DNA of 64,000 bases, from positions 1,134,201 to 1,198,200 of the forward strand of contig CM018608.1 of the NCBI GenBank assembly GCA_009192285.1. The letters run 5' to 3'. Below are positions 24,301-36,787 of the stretch, piece after piece (within the stretch, counting starts at the first letter, position 1; each line of letters opens with the position of its first letter). The position numbers and the translations under genes were made by a program. The notes below the pieces were generated by a model. The model was not told the DNA's origin. It saw only the letters and a program-made list of their open reading frames with translations, and did no database searches. The DNA is from Morchella semilibera. Its lineage: Eukaryota; Ascomycota; Pezizomycetes; Pezizales; Morchellaceae.

Positions 24301-26529
24301 TAGTTGTCGATCTATCTTGTATTAGTTGAGCTTGTCTGAGAGTCAGACAAACCTACTATACAGCCATTGAGGTTCGCCTTTGGCTGTCGTCTATGTATGG
24401 TCCGTCTCATGCGCCAAGCCTGCTAACCAAGGGCTATTAGACAATCAACCTAATGATTTGTTCTCTTTATCTCTCGAGAGTGGATATTAATATGTCAAAT
24501 AGGGCGGTATTATACCAGGCTAGCATTCTCTGTGAGCCGAATATCGATCGAGCGCTCAATCTTTCTTTTCTCAGCACAAGGGCTCTTGCCCCTCATTTCG
24601 ATGGTCGTTTTGTTGGGACACAGGCCATGGTTATATAACATCTCCATATAGCCGAGTTTTGGGAAGCAGTCCCGGATATTGTTCTTGAGCGGCACTGGCA
24701 ATTCTTCCGGAGACGTACGTGACCGAGAGCAGGCCCTATGGAGATCGGAATGATTAGTGATTGTGAATCAACTCACCGAGAGAGAGATAGAGGTATTGCA
24801 ACGCGTCTTCCTAGACAGAGTCACTACGACCCAGAATCTATCGAGTGCAGACGCTACTTGTTTGACGAGGAACGTCTAGCAGGAGCTTGTCCGGGTAACC
24901 CATGCAGAATTCAAGATGAGATGCTCATTGCCTTTCCAAACCGACGTTATGTAATATTATGTAATACAACGCCCTCGAAGTTGATATGTATCGTGAGATT
25001 GGCTGGCTCAGGGACGATAACATTAAAAACAGCCGGCGCTTTTTCGTTATCAGGGGCCGTTTAGTCTTGTCTAGACTTCTCTTCCCGCTCCCCCATATCG
25101 GTTTCCTTAGCTTCCATTTCCCAGAATATCACTCCCCGGATGTCCGGGGTTACTTGGCAAAGGGGGGGGGGCCGTTATCGTCATCTTCCCGCAAGCTTTC
25201 CGAGTTTGGACCGAGGCGGTTTGGGGATGCGTTTTCAGTGGCTACTGGCGCTCGCAATCGGCTGCCTCCTACAACCTATTTGCTTGTTCCTGTTCATACC
25301 ATAACCAGAACCCTAACACAGCCGCAGGGCGGACCGGTTTACACTCATCCGGAGAATTTATGATGTCCGAAACATGACCCGAGACGAAACATGGAGTAGT
25401 CCGGCCGTGTCCATAGAATTATTATATTACTGTAATATCTATGTACATGCCCCTAACTCTATCAGCTCGAGCTCCTGTTATCTTAGGTACCTATTTGGAT
25501 ACACATGCCTCAAATATGTGTATTTCGTAATATCTTCAATTAGAGTGCCTACGTGCTATGTGCGGGCGATTCTGACCCCCGAAAGCTCGGAATACTTAAC
25601 AACCCGTAGCCAAGGCTTTAAATAGTTGCTCGTGGGGTACCTACATACGTACCTACATACAAGTACCTGCTCTATTTGCGGGTTGGAATGGGTCCACATA
25701 AAGGCCGAATCTTGCATAAGTACCATGTTTGGGGCTTTGCAATCACGAGCACATGAAGCTTGCATGCACTCTATTCCACTAAGCCGGCTCAAATATCGCA
25801 CATATTGCTGAGGCTCTTGGGGAAGGTTTGTTACACAAAAGTTCCCTGAAAAGGGAATAACCTATGTATCTCTCACCTCCGCCGCTTCATCGAATGCAAG
25901 ATAATGCTGAAATTCTGCACAAACACAAAAGGGTTCCTTTCCCCCGGTGTGGGACGTGGAGGGTTCCTACCTTTGGTCCGAGAGGTGGGAGGGTTGAGAT
26001 AGAGCAATGGGATGCTTAGCGCGCCTCCCCCGCACCTTTACCAAAACCCCGCCAATCGTCATTTATTTCAGCGAGTTGTTTTTTTCTTGACTAACACAAC
26101 TTGAGAATCGATGCATATGGGGATGAGCGAGCTTTCCCCCCACAGTCTGTAGTTTGCTGCCCTGTCTACCTTTGAAATCAAGTATAGTTACTCTGGTTAT
26201 GATTGGCGGGCTATGTGTAGTGTAGTTAGTAGTTATCGGACCCCGAGATTGTTTGCCGAGCTTAAGGCTTTTGGATAATGCCGCGGGGTGGTTTTTGGGA
26301 CTGGTCTTGGACCCTCTCCCCTTCTTACTTTCTTACTTATAACTGGGGACCTGAATCCACATTATCCGTTCGCCCGTGTCCACGAGTATAACAAGAGGAC
26401 TGATCTACGGTTTTCCTTTCCGTTCAAGTTCCATCTTCTCCAACATCTCCTCAACAAAGAAGTTGAACAATAAGAAAGACCCGATCCCCTAACGAAAACT
26501 CCTCAATTGAAAGAAAAAGGGAACTAGAG
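15311..26529. other. 11.2-kb gene desert rich in TACATGTA palindromes
   Basis: I find no convincing coding sequence in either strand over this stretch. The longest open frames (for example 23613-23957, 24738-25064, 24986-25363) have no recognisable domain, start context or splice logic. Thirteen TACATGTA octamers occur (16086, 17858, 17868, 19636, 19777, 19791, 20200, 20314, 20347, 21332, 21892, 22964, 23010). C/G runs of at least 10 nt lie at 16879-16891, 18640-18650 and 25162-25171. A short tandem duplication of ACGCCGGAAGGGG type lies near 21570-21597. No terminal repeats, reverse transcriptase or transposase remnants could be recognised, but heavily decayed elements cannot be excluded. 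Confidence 0.5.
25636..25670. repeat. Short imperfect tandem repeat of GTACCTACATAC
   Basis: The unit GTACCTACATAC occurs twice in a row from about 25637, followed by a partial third copy (AAGTACCTG). It belongs to the same TAC-rich sequence style as the TACATGTA motifs around it. No function is evident. Confidence 0.5.
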
Positions 26530-28636
26530 ATGTCTGAAGGAAACGCTATACCCCAACCAGTGGTCATCGAGGCCCACAATGTCCAGACCTACCAAGTACC
26601 GGAGAAATACTACCAGTAAGTAGCCCATCAAATACCACATCAGAGAGGTCTATCATTAATACTCCTTTCCATTAAGGAAACACCCCGCAAAGCCTCATTT
26701 GACACTCGAAGAGTACCAAACACAATACAAAGAGTCTATCCGGAACCCTGACAAGTTCTGGGGTGAAAAGGCACGGGAGCTCCTCCACTGGGACATTCCG
26801 TTCCAGACCGTCCGAAACGGATCTTTCGAACATGGCGATGTTTCCTGGTTCCTTGAGGGCCGTTTGAACGCTTGTTACAACTGTGTCGACCGATGGGCAT
26901 TCAAGGACCCCAATCGGCCCGCCATCATCTACGAGGCTGATGAGCCCTCAGAAGGCCGTATCATTACCTACGGCGAGCTTCTCCGCGAGGTTTGCAAGCT
27001 GGCTTTTGTTCTCAAGCAGATGGGTGTGAAGAAGGGGGATACTGTTGCGATTTACCTTCCCATGATTCCGGAGGCGCTCATTGCCTTCATGGCCATTGTC
27101 AGAATTGGTGCTGTTCACTCAGTAGTATTCGCGGGTTTCTCGGCGGAATCTCTCCGTGATCGTGTTAAAGATGCCGGATCAAAGGTCGTTATTACCTCTG
27201 ATGAGGGAAAGCGTGGCGGTAAGGTCATCGGAACCAAGCGCATTGTCGACGACGCCTTGAAGCAGTGCCCTGAGGTTAGGAACGTCATTGTCTACCGCCG
27301 TACCGGTGCTGAGGTCCCTATGCAAGCGGGCCGTGATTCTTGGTGGCACGAGGAGGTCAACAAGTACCCCGGATACTGTGCTCCTGCCCTCATGGACGCA
27401 GAGGACCCACTATTCTTGTTGTACACTTCTGGCTCCACTGGCAAGCCAAAGGGTGTTATGCACACTACCGCTGGTTACCTTTTGGGAGCAGCAATGACTG
27501 GAAAGTACGTTTTCGATCTTCACCCTGGAGACAAGATGGGAACTGCGGGAGACGTCGGCTGGATTACCGGACACACATACGCAGTCTACGCGCCTTTGCT
27601 CCTCGGTGTTTCCACCCTCGTCTTTGAGGGAACTCCAGCCTACCCGAATTTCTCAAGATACTGGGATATCATCGAGAAGCATGCAATTACCCAGTTCTAT
27701 GTCGCTCCAACAGCCCTTAGACTGTTGAAGCGCGCTGGTGACCACCACATAAACAGGCAGATGAAGTCCTTGAGGGTTTTGGGATCAGTCGGTGAGCCCA
27801 TTGCTGAGGATGTATGGAAATGGTACCACGAGAAGGTTGGACATGAGGAGTGCCACATTGTCGACGTATGTTTCCCTTTACCCTTGATGGCATTTACTCG
27901 CACTAACTGTATTTAGACATACTGGCAAACCGAGACTGGTTCACATATCATTACCCCTCTTGGCGGTGTTACACCAACCAAGCCCGGATCCGCCTCACTA
28001 CCATTCTTCGGTATTGAGCCTGCCATCATTGACCCTGTCTCTGGTGAAGAGCTTCACGGAAATGATGTTGAGGGTGTCTTGGCTATCAAGCAGCCATGGC
28101 CCTCAATGGCCAGAACCGTCTGGGCATCCCACCAGAGATACATGGAGACCTACCTTAATGTTTACAAGGGTTACTATTTCACTGGAGACGGTGCTGGACG
28201 TGACCACGAGGGCTATTATTGGATTCGTGGCCGTGTTGATGATGTCGTCAACGTCTCTGGTCACCGTCTCTCCACAGCCGAGATTGAGGCCGCTCTCATT
28301 CATCACGAAGCCGTTGCCGAAGCTGCCGTCGTCGGTATTGCTGATGAGCTGACTGGCCAGACTGTCAATGCCTTTGTATCGCTCAAGGGCGCGTTCTCAA
28401 ACTCCCCCGAGATGCGCAAAAGCCTGACTATCCAAGTCCGAAAATCCATCGGACCTTTCGCCGCACCCAAGGCGGTATATGTTGTTGACGATCTACCCAA
28501 GACACGATCAGGGAAGATCATGCGAAGAATCTTGAGGAAGATTCTCAGTGGCGAGGAGGACCAGCTCGGCGACACATCAACACTGAGCGATCCTAGCGTT
28601 GTAGATGCCATCATCAAGAACGTTCATGAAACGTAG
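26530..28636 (+). CDS. ACS1: Acetyl-CoA synthetase (acetate-CoA ligase)
   Basis: The enzyme converts acetate, ATP and CoA to acetyl-CoA via acetyl-AMP; in moulds it is the facA/acuA product needed for growth on acetate and ethanol. Inferred exons are 26530-26615, 26677-27865 and 27917-28636, giving 664 aa, the usual length. The 51-nt second intron carries an ACTAAC branch site. Exon 1 encodes a short N-terminal extension; the ACS N-domain starts with [12 protein letters not shown]. The P-loop [12 protein letters not shown] lies at about residue 278, followed by [11 protein letters not shown] and DTYWQTETG (joined across intron 2). The C-terminal hinge and domain carry [20 protein letters not shown] and [14 protein letters not shown]. 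The regulatory/catalytic lysine lies in [13 protein letters not shown] (Lys about 625). All key motifs are intact. It is likely cytosolic or nuclear, since no targeting peptide is evident. Confidence 0.97.
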
Positions 28637-29448
28637 GTTATCCTAACTCCTTTAAGCTTTTGATAGGATGCTAATTACAAGATAAAATAGTCGCGGGTCG
28701 AAATAAATGAAAAGTACCAGAAGTGTGGGGTCAAAACTGCGTGAGGGAATTTCACGGAGGGGACATTGTCGGGTTTTTCCTTTGTCTGTTCATTTGGTTT
28801 GTCGGGACATTTTATGGTATCTACTAGCAGGAGCAACCAGTGCTCTTTTCTACTTTTCTTTGCAAATTTTTGGCGGTCTCGAATTCTTATTGGTGTCTTT
28901 GTATCTCTTTCGGACTTGAAGGCGCTGAGCCAATGCAAATAATTCCTGGGTAACTTTTTCCACGTGATTGCGGTACTAGAATTCTAAAGGTCTAAAGTGT
29001 GGTCTCCTATGAAAGGCCGTTTTCAAACCCTAATGACCTCTAGAACAGTTGGTGCGGTAAACGTAGCAACACATGGCTATGATGTTGAAGTTGTGAAACT
29101 TTTACACACATATGTACTCATCGTGTTCTACCCACCTTATCCTCGCTCCTGGTAAAACCACATGCCTCAAATATCACTCGGTCTGTCGCTAGTATCAACC
29201 TATTGCGGGTATTGTGGGGCGATCAGTTCTGGTTAAATACATGTATGCACGTGACGGCAACAGTTATGTAAGAGCCTGTGACTGCTCTTCATAACGGGGC
29301 CGTGGGCGCCAAGGCCCACTCTCAAGCCCTTGCACCCACACACTGGTTGCTGTGTGAACATTGGATCTGGCTCTCAATCATCGACTACGACAACACAGAA
29401 TTTCGGCAACCATCAACAGCCTCATCGACTCCGAGGACAGAAATAAAC
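28637..29448. other. Intergenic region between ACS and RPL28, containing the RPL28 promoter
   Basis: No gene is seen. The first 150 nt or so are ACS 3' UTR-like and T-rich. One TACATGTA lies at 29238, about 210 nt upstream of the RPL28 start. The remainder presumably carries the ribosomal protein promoter, but I recognise no specific element with confidence. Confidence 0.45.
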
Positions 29449-30220
29449 ATGCCGGTACGCATTAAACTCCAACCCACTGTTTTCTCGTTGTTTGTGGGGA
29501 GGTTTTCGTGGAAATTTCGGGGGGGTGGGAGCGAAACCGGGCGAGGAGGCGGGGAAATGGGCTAGGGAAATGATGCGAATTGAAGGCTAACGAAGGCAAT
29601 TTTATTGTGGGTATAGACAAGATTGACCAAGACCAGAAAACACCGTGGGCACGTCAGCGCCGGTCACGGTCGTGTAGGGAAGCACAGAAAACGTGAGTTT
29701 TTTGCACCCGCCCGAGATACGATCTTTGCCGAACCTTCTACTCTACGCATACCTCGAATTACAACAAGTTTTCCGACCAAGTGGCTGATGAATGAACTTT
29801 GATAGATCCCGGAGGTCGTGGTATGGCTGGTGGTCAGCACCACCACAGAACCAACTTGGACAAGTACCATCCTGGTTACTTCGGTAAGGTCGGTATGAGG
29901 TACTTCCACAAGCAGCAGAACCACTTCTGGAAGCCTGTCATCAATCTTGACAAGGTCAGTTTCTCCCTTCCCTCGTATACCGATAAAGTGCTGAAATATG
30001 ACAGCTGTGGTCCCTCGTCCCCGCCGAGTCCCGCGAGAAGTACCTCAAGGGTACTTCTTCCGCCGCCCCCGTTATCGACCTCCTCGCTCTCGGATACTCA
30101 AAGATCCTCGGAAAGGGAAGGCTCCCTAACGCTCCCGTCATCGTCAAGGCCAGATACGTCTCTGCCCTTGCCGAGAAAAAGATCAAGGAGGCTGGCGGCG
30201 TTGTAGAACTTGTCGGTTAA
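29449..30220 (+). CDS. RPL28: 60S ribosomal protein uL15 (L28/L27a)
   Basis: A core protein of the large cytosolic ribosomal subunit. Inferred exons are 29449-29454 (only Met-Pro), 29617-29692, 29806-29954 and 30005-30220, giving 148 aa, close to the 149 of yeast. The spliced protein reads [20 protein letters not shown], then [20 protein letters not shown], followed by [17 protein letters not shown] and [17 protein letters not shown]. These are all hallmark uL15 segments, with the histidine-rich loop that carries a hydroxylation site in eukaryotes. The first intron (162 nt) directly follows codon 2, as often seen in ribosomal protein genes. Introns 1 and 2 were checked for a box C/D snoRNA: TGATG-like strings occur near their 3' ends but no matching D box follows. 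An A/T-rich tract after the stop (about 30268-30300) fits the 3' end. Confidence 0.97.
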
Positions 30221-33200
30221 ACGCAAGTTCTCGGGCTTTTCTTCCTTTCTTTTCCCCCAAGCTTGTGAAAAAAAATTATTAAAAAATAATTAAAAAAAAT
30301 TGATGTGAATCTTTTTCATGAACAGGTGATTGAGGGGAGTACTTCAAAAGCGTTCTCTTCTTCTTTTTTTGTGGATATATCTTATATTTTTTGCGTTGTT
30401 CAGATTTTCTAGGTCATGGGCTATTGTAGGAATGGGTAAATACTGAAGGGTCTTCTGCCAAACTTTTAGAAGGGGTCACATCACATACCGCACGTCCATC
30501 TTGTGAAGGTTACGGGAGCTCATTGAGCCTGCCAAAAAGAGCTCTTGAGCACATGTATGCATCACTTGCCAGGAAGTCAATCCCACCCACCCTATGAGTA
30601 GCTTTGTAGTAAATCCTGATTTCGGTCCATCTGATCTGATTGCTTGCTTATGCCAAGCACTGCGGCAACACAGTCTTGTCTCCAGGTTGATTATTATTAT
30701 TGGGCCGCTACAACACTCTATCAGATCATCGTATTTATCGGGGTTCCCATAAAGCACATCCAGAGATCTCGAATGAGATCAACGCCTTTCCTCTAGGTAT
30801 ATAGGGGGGATGATAGCTATTTACTGATTATTAACTAATGGTTCGAGTGATATCCGATGAAGAAAACCGGCTCATGGCTTCGGACTCATTATCTTGCTAC
30901 CCTGCCCCTCCCCTCTCTCTGCCCTACTCTAGTTCCTAGAAGGGTCATATGAACACCCCCCTTGATTCTGAACGGCGCGGAAAAAGTCAGAGACGCATTG
31001 GCAGCACTAGCTCCGGGGTATATCTCTAGCTATATTCCGTCAACCCCCTAACGTAATACAAAGGTAAACGAGGCGACAGCGAACTATTGACTTTAGGTTT
31101 AAGAAAAGCAGCAAGAGTTGAAGGGGAAGCCACTTAATTCGCTCTAGAATTAGGACGATCCAAGGGGGGGGGGGTAGGGTAAGGCGAAGCCTCTATATAA
31201 TTCCCCCTACCCCGCCTGGGGCGCTGGAATAGTTTTAGGGAAAATACTATCTACGTGGGGGAAGAGTGAGTCCCAACCTTCCTACCGACAATCGCTGTCT
31301 AGCAATAAACTGGCTCAAAAGGGCAATTCATGGCGAGTAACACGGCTGTTTAGAAAGTAGAGAGTTGGAACCGTAGGATTACATGCTACCGCATCAACGG
31401 GGCCATATATCTCAAGCAACATTGGTCAGCTAGTTGCCCTGAAAAGAGCTTGTTGTTGATATCCCGAAACCCATGGAGTTACGGCGCATAAAGTGGAGGG
31501 CAATAATGTTGCACTCCAATCATTTCCACTTCCCACCCCGCAAGAATGATTCCTCAACCACAACCACGTGGTTGGTATATAGAGCTATGGTACGGGAATG
31601 TAATATTTAAAATATAGATCTAGATAAAAGCACCTCTTAAATCCCCTTATTTCATTTGAAAATTGATGGAGTTGGCACAATACCCGTTCCTTCAAAGCCC
31701 ACCACGCCACGCCAAGCCTACCAAACCAGCACGCTAGGCCGCTACTAATATTGCATGCGCATAAAAAACCCCGCCAAGACTCACTTTTTTGTATAGCAGT
31801 CGTGTGCCCGGGACGTCGTGAGTCCACGGGTAGATAAGACACCTGTTATTCGACATACCGTTGTATCCCTTAAGCAGTCGGTAAATACTAACCCCCAGCA
31901 AAAGGCAAAGATTGATTGCTTTTGCTAGTAGATCTTGTTATCCCATGCTATAAGACCGCGTTCCAAAACCCGGGGGAGTCCAAACAAAGCTCAACTCACT
32001 CAACACCCTGACTTCACAATCTCAGGTTTCCAAGCGCAAGCCCGTCCTAAAAGGTGCGCTAGCATGTGTGCCTACCATATACCACGAACTCTAGAAGCAT
32101 GCTCATGGCAGCTCTGGTATAACAACCGCCATTTTACCTCTAATGAGCTTGCTGCTCTTGTTTCCTTGTCCCGGTTACAAAGCAAATCGGGAAACGCCCT
32201 TACCCGGGAAGGAGTCTGCCTAGAGGGGTGCAGCGGCTGTGGGGTGATGACACGTTTATATGTAGCTACATGTAGCTAGCTGTCTCTCTCTAGCGCCATT
32301 ATAAGTCCAGCTCCAGAACCACAGCGCGAGGGTTAGGTTTACGGGGTACAAGAGGGGATTTAGGGTGCATTTGGCTGAACGTCAGCGCGGTAAAATGCAA
32401 CCTAACTAAATTATATGAAGGAGGCGGAAATCACAACCTGCTCAAACCATGACCTGGTGGGCCAAATAGCTCAACTAATTGCGGTTGTTGATGGTAATTT
32501 GTGTATGCAAATGTGTATTGTGGAATAGGGATTTCGTTGAAATTATACTGCGGATCCACCCAAAAAAGAAAAAAAAGACCTAAAAAAACAGTCTAAACCA
32601 TACCAATTTTATTCAGAACCATAACCTACGTGGCTCTCAAACATGCATACACACCCCCACTGCACCCCCAGCTCCGCAGATCTGATGTACCGTTTCCAGC
32701 CCAATGTCAACTCGAGACGGTATTGTACCAAGATCTAGGGTAGTTATTTATTTATACCTTATACGACATGTACATAACTCGGAGGCTACGGCGGAACCTT
32801 AATCCGAGGTTAAGGGCCAGGCCTAAGAGCACATACAGGACACCCCCCTCCCCCGATAACCATCACCACAATTTAGGCCTAGGTAGATAGACGCCTGAGC
32901 CGAACTTCGCTTCCCCTCCCCCGCCGCCCCACGGCTGGCGAGTGACAACCTATGATCCACTCCATCACCCGTACTCTGAGAACCCGGGCAAACATCTTGG
33001 TAGACAGACTGGGGGTTCAGAGGTATAAAGGATGGAATTCCCAGTGTTCCTTGAGACGGCGTGATGTTCATTTGTTCCGTCTGTTGGCTGGCTCAACTGC
33101 CCATGGCTTCAGTTATATAATACTATACACTACACTACACCACACCACATTAGGCACTAGCTTGAGAGCATTCGATGGGCTGTATATATAATCCATACTA

Positions 33201-33955
33201 CTCCCCCCCTCTGCACCACAAATAATATATACTGACATACTCACAAACACCCTTTACATCCCCCCCCCGGGGGCCCATCTATTCACATACACTACACACA
33301 GCAGCACCACACACAGTACAACACTCCAAAAAAAAAACCCACGCCATCCCTAGGTCTATTCCAGATGTACAAAGGTAACAGTAGGTAGGTACATACATGC
33401 AGGCTAGTGCTGCAACCATGGGTATTTATATTCCGTCCTATCCTCCCTATATCATCCCTTATATCCTCCAATCTTTTCGCACAAGAAAAAAAAAAAGGTC
33501 CACCCATCCCCCCCCCCCCAAACAAGAAAGAAAATTCGTAACAGCCCCCTTCCGCCACATAACAAAAAGGAAACCCGGTTATTCTCATGCTCGACCCTAG
33601 AATATTTACTAAAAAAAAAAAGAAAGAAAGAAAGAAAAAGAATAAAAAACCCCCCATCTCTCTTCGTCAAGTGTAAATAGAAAAAAATAAAATGGATAAA
33701 TGGTCCCTTTACCCCTTGCCCCTTTCCCTTTCCAACCCTTTCCCGCGACTAACCCTTTATACCATCCAAAAGACACAAAGGAAAGAAGAAAAAAATCTGG
33801 GCCCGATATACAAAATAAATAAGTGGTGAGGAAGGAAGGAAATAAGAGCAGCAAGTGTAACAAGTAGTATTTGACGGGGGCGTGCTCTGCCCCATGAGAA
33901 AAAAAAACAAAAAAAACAAAAAAAAGTCAAAAGCAACAAACAGAGCGCTCGCTGT
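30221..33955. other. Intergenic DNA, no gene recognised
   Basis: After the RPL28 3' UTR no coding sequence is supported. The stretch holds one TACATGTA (32267), a G-run at 31164-31174 partly complementary to a C-rich block at about 31201-31215, and C-runs near 33260 and 33508-33519. There are long A/G and A/C-rich tracts from 33600 to 33930, the last of which is the 3' side of the ADAM gene. Frames such as 33292-33657 (-) are F/G-rich low-complexity translations. Confidence 0.45.
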
Positions 33956-36787
33956 CTATGCATACCTCACACTCTGACCTTGGGTATAACTCGGCGGTGG
34001 CACCGGCGGGATCCCCTGCCCCTGCTGCTGCCCCTGTTGCTGCCCCTGTTGCTGCCCTGGATACCCTCTATTACTACTTCCACTCCTCGTATTACTGCTT
34101 GCGCTCCTTGTATTACTTGGCCTCCTCCCCGACAGTGGGGGAGGCATCGGATACACCGGTGGTAGCTGCTGGCGCTGCCCCCACCTCGGATCATGCGCAG
34201 GCACAAACCCGCTCTGCGCCGGAATTTTCTTCTGCGGCCGCCTCCTACACCTCGAGTAGCAACAGCTTAGTAGCGAGAAAAGTATCACTGCGCCGATGGC
34301 ACTCCCAACGCCGATAACAACGTTCCTGTGCCTGTTGATCCAGCTGCGCACCTCGCCGAGGGCGCTGGCCCCCGTGCACACGCCATTCCTGCAGGCGCCG
34401 TCGCCGGCGCACGGCGTGCCGTCGAGGAAATTCTGCTGCATACCGAAGCAAGTGTTGGCGCCGAACTCAGGCGAGCGGCAGGTCAACTGGCAGTTGGTGT
34501 TGTCACAGGATGAGGTGTCGTTGGCGTTGGAGTACTGGCCCATGATAGTTTGGCACTGCTGGTCGCGGGAGGTGCATTGGCCACTGGCGCAGCGGAGGTC
34601 GGTACCACAGGTTGTGCCATCATCGGCGATCACGTCAGTGGGGCAGGTGGAGGAGTTGCCGGAGCATGTTTCTGCGGGATCACAGGCACCATTACTGGCC
34701 CGGCAGACGGTATTCGCGGGGGCATATTGGCAGCCGCGGCAGCAGTCTTCATTGGCGTCGCTGTGAAGGGGGGTAGTTAGTAAATAAAGGTCATATAGAT
34801 ACGTAGTGGATGGGGGGAACATACTCGCACACGGCAGTGTCGACAAATCTACAGGTAGTAGGGTTGCAGCAGGCATTATCCCCACAGCCATCAGTACCAC
34901 CACAATCACAGTCCTCGCCAGCCTCGACAATCCCATTACCACACTCATTCTCGGTGATGATTTGGACGTCCTTGTTAGACGTCAGACAGGTTGTGTTAAC
35001 ACTGCGGCGCCTGAAGGCCGAACATATATTTCCCACGGAACATCTAACAGAACATGTAAGCATATCTCACTAAAAAGACACGAATATATATATATACTTA
35101 CGGGCTAAATTGTTCGATCTGATCACTCGTTGAGGGATTCATCATATACCTCCCACCAGCATCACAGGTAGTAGCACTTAGTGGGCAGCACTGCGATGCC
35201 GAGACCGTACTACTCGCCGCACATGTGGTACTCGTACAATCATGCACTGCGCCCATAGTATGTCCGATTTCATGTGCAATGACCTTCCACTCGGTCGACG
35301 TCCTTGCAATGACATTGGCCCCACTAACGGTCTGCGAATCCTGCGTCTGCGAACCCTGCACACACAATTGCCCCAGCCACGCCAAGCCCACAGAAGCATT
35401 AGTCTCGCAAGTAGTCAGCAGCGTCCACAGCGCATTCTGATCAGAGCGGGTACCGCGCCAGGCCGAGAAAAGGTTCAGGCGGTCTTCAATCGTGACGTTA
35501 CTGGAGCAGGGAACATTCCATTCCGCCGTTGACGGCGCAGTGCCAGGACAGTTTGCATCCGTAATCACAAGTGAGGATAGACCAAGCGTGATGTTAAACG
35601 TCCTCTCGAACAAATTTGAACTACCTGCAAGTCAGTCATTGACACCCCCAAAACACAACCCCACAACCCAACACATCCCTCCCCCAAAAAGATAATAAAA
35701 AAATACTCACGCCGAGTTAATCTGCGAGATGATATTGGCCCTCGCCAGCTCCGTCGTTGAAAACTCTGCAGTATACGTACAATCGGTGGCAACGCCGATC
35801 AGCGCCACCTGCCGAGTCGTGGGACACCCATCCGTGCTCCCAATAGTAGTCCTCAAATTAACCCCCGCCGAGTTTCCCGATCCACCATAATACCCATCTC
35901 CACCATCCACGCTCTGCCGTTTCGTCAGCCCACCCTTAAACATGCTCTCCAGCCCAAAACCACCCCACCCGGCCCTCGGGATCGTGCTAGGCGGGTCAAG
36001 AATCATCTTATTGATCGGGTTTCCCGGCTGCACATTGAACACCAAGCGATCCGACGGGCACATCACATCCAGCTCCCCATCCTGCACACCAAATCCTCTT
36101 CCCACAATCCCCTCCACATCACGTCCTACCAATCCCTGATGCTGAAATCCGCTCAACACATCCGAGTCCCTAAAAACCACCATGCGCTCCTCGAGCCCTT
36201 GACCATCCTCCACTTCCACCACCGGGTCCAACGCATGCCGCGTGCGCATGTAGCTCTCGGCCAGTTGGACATGGTGCGCGTCGTGGCCGAGCGTGAATGC
36301 GCCCTCAAAGAGGGGGCTTTCGCCGTCACGGCGGACCATGATGCGCGCCCAGCCGCTGTGGTACCAGCCATCGGCATCGCGCAGCCACGAGTCACCTTTG
36401 TAGACCTTGTAGTCGCGCGCGAGGATTGGTTCGGTATGGCGGATGGTGCCGTCGGGGTTGTGGTACTCGACTTGGGCATTACTGGAGAGGATGTCGTGGT
36501 TGGGCTCGAGGGTGAATTTGACGTCTTGCTCGCCGGCGTGCAGCTGGAATATTAGTGAGAAGGAGCTGTGCGAGTGGATGCGCTGCGAAGGAGTCTGAAT
36601 CTCGGCGCTGTCAATGTAGGTTATGTACGTTACGGGATTTCGGTGTTGTGAATGACCTAGAAGTGGATGATTAGTCTCCGCGGGGAGTGTGGGTGTGGGG
36701 GTGAGGGGGTTAGGTGGTACCTAAGACTGTGGATGCTAGGAGCTGGAGACCTGTGAGGGCCCAGCATAACCGTGGTGGTAGGCGCAT
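33956..36787 (-). CDS. ADAM-type (adamalysin, M12B) membrane metalloprotease
   Basis: A zinc protease of the ADAM family, as in the ADM-A/ADM-B proteins of Aspergillus. Inferred exons (minus strand) are 36787-36721, 36656-35711, 35620-35102, 35043-34825 and 34760-33956, giving 851 aa; introns are 64, 90, 58 and 64 nt, the last with an ACTAAC branch site. Domains in order: signal peptide (residues 1-22, LCWALTGLQLLAS); prodomain ending at a kexin-type KR site (268-269); metalloprotease domain from about 300 with the complete HEIGHTMGAVHD zinc motif (454-465) and Met-turn YMMNP; a disintegrin domain from about 545 (ECGNGIVEAGEDCDCGG, CCNPTTC); a Cys-rich region; one membrane span at about 731-753 (VVIGVGSAIGAVILFSLL); and a cytoplasmic tail. 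The tail has Arg-rich, QQQG-repeat and Pro-rich stretches and a PPSY motif near the end. Catalytic residues are intact, so an active surface sheddase is likely; its substrates are unknown. Confidence 0.93.

Noticed and set aside
29455-29805. Possible intronic snoRNA in RPL28 introns 1 and 2.
   Set aside because: TGATG-like C-box strings are present, but no D box and no terminal stem follow before the acceptor.
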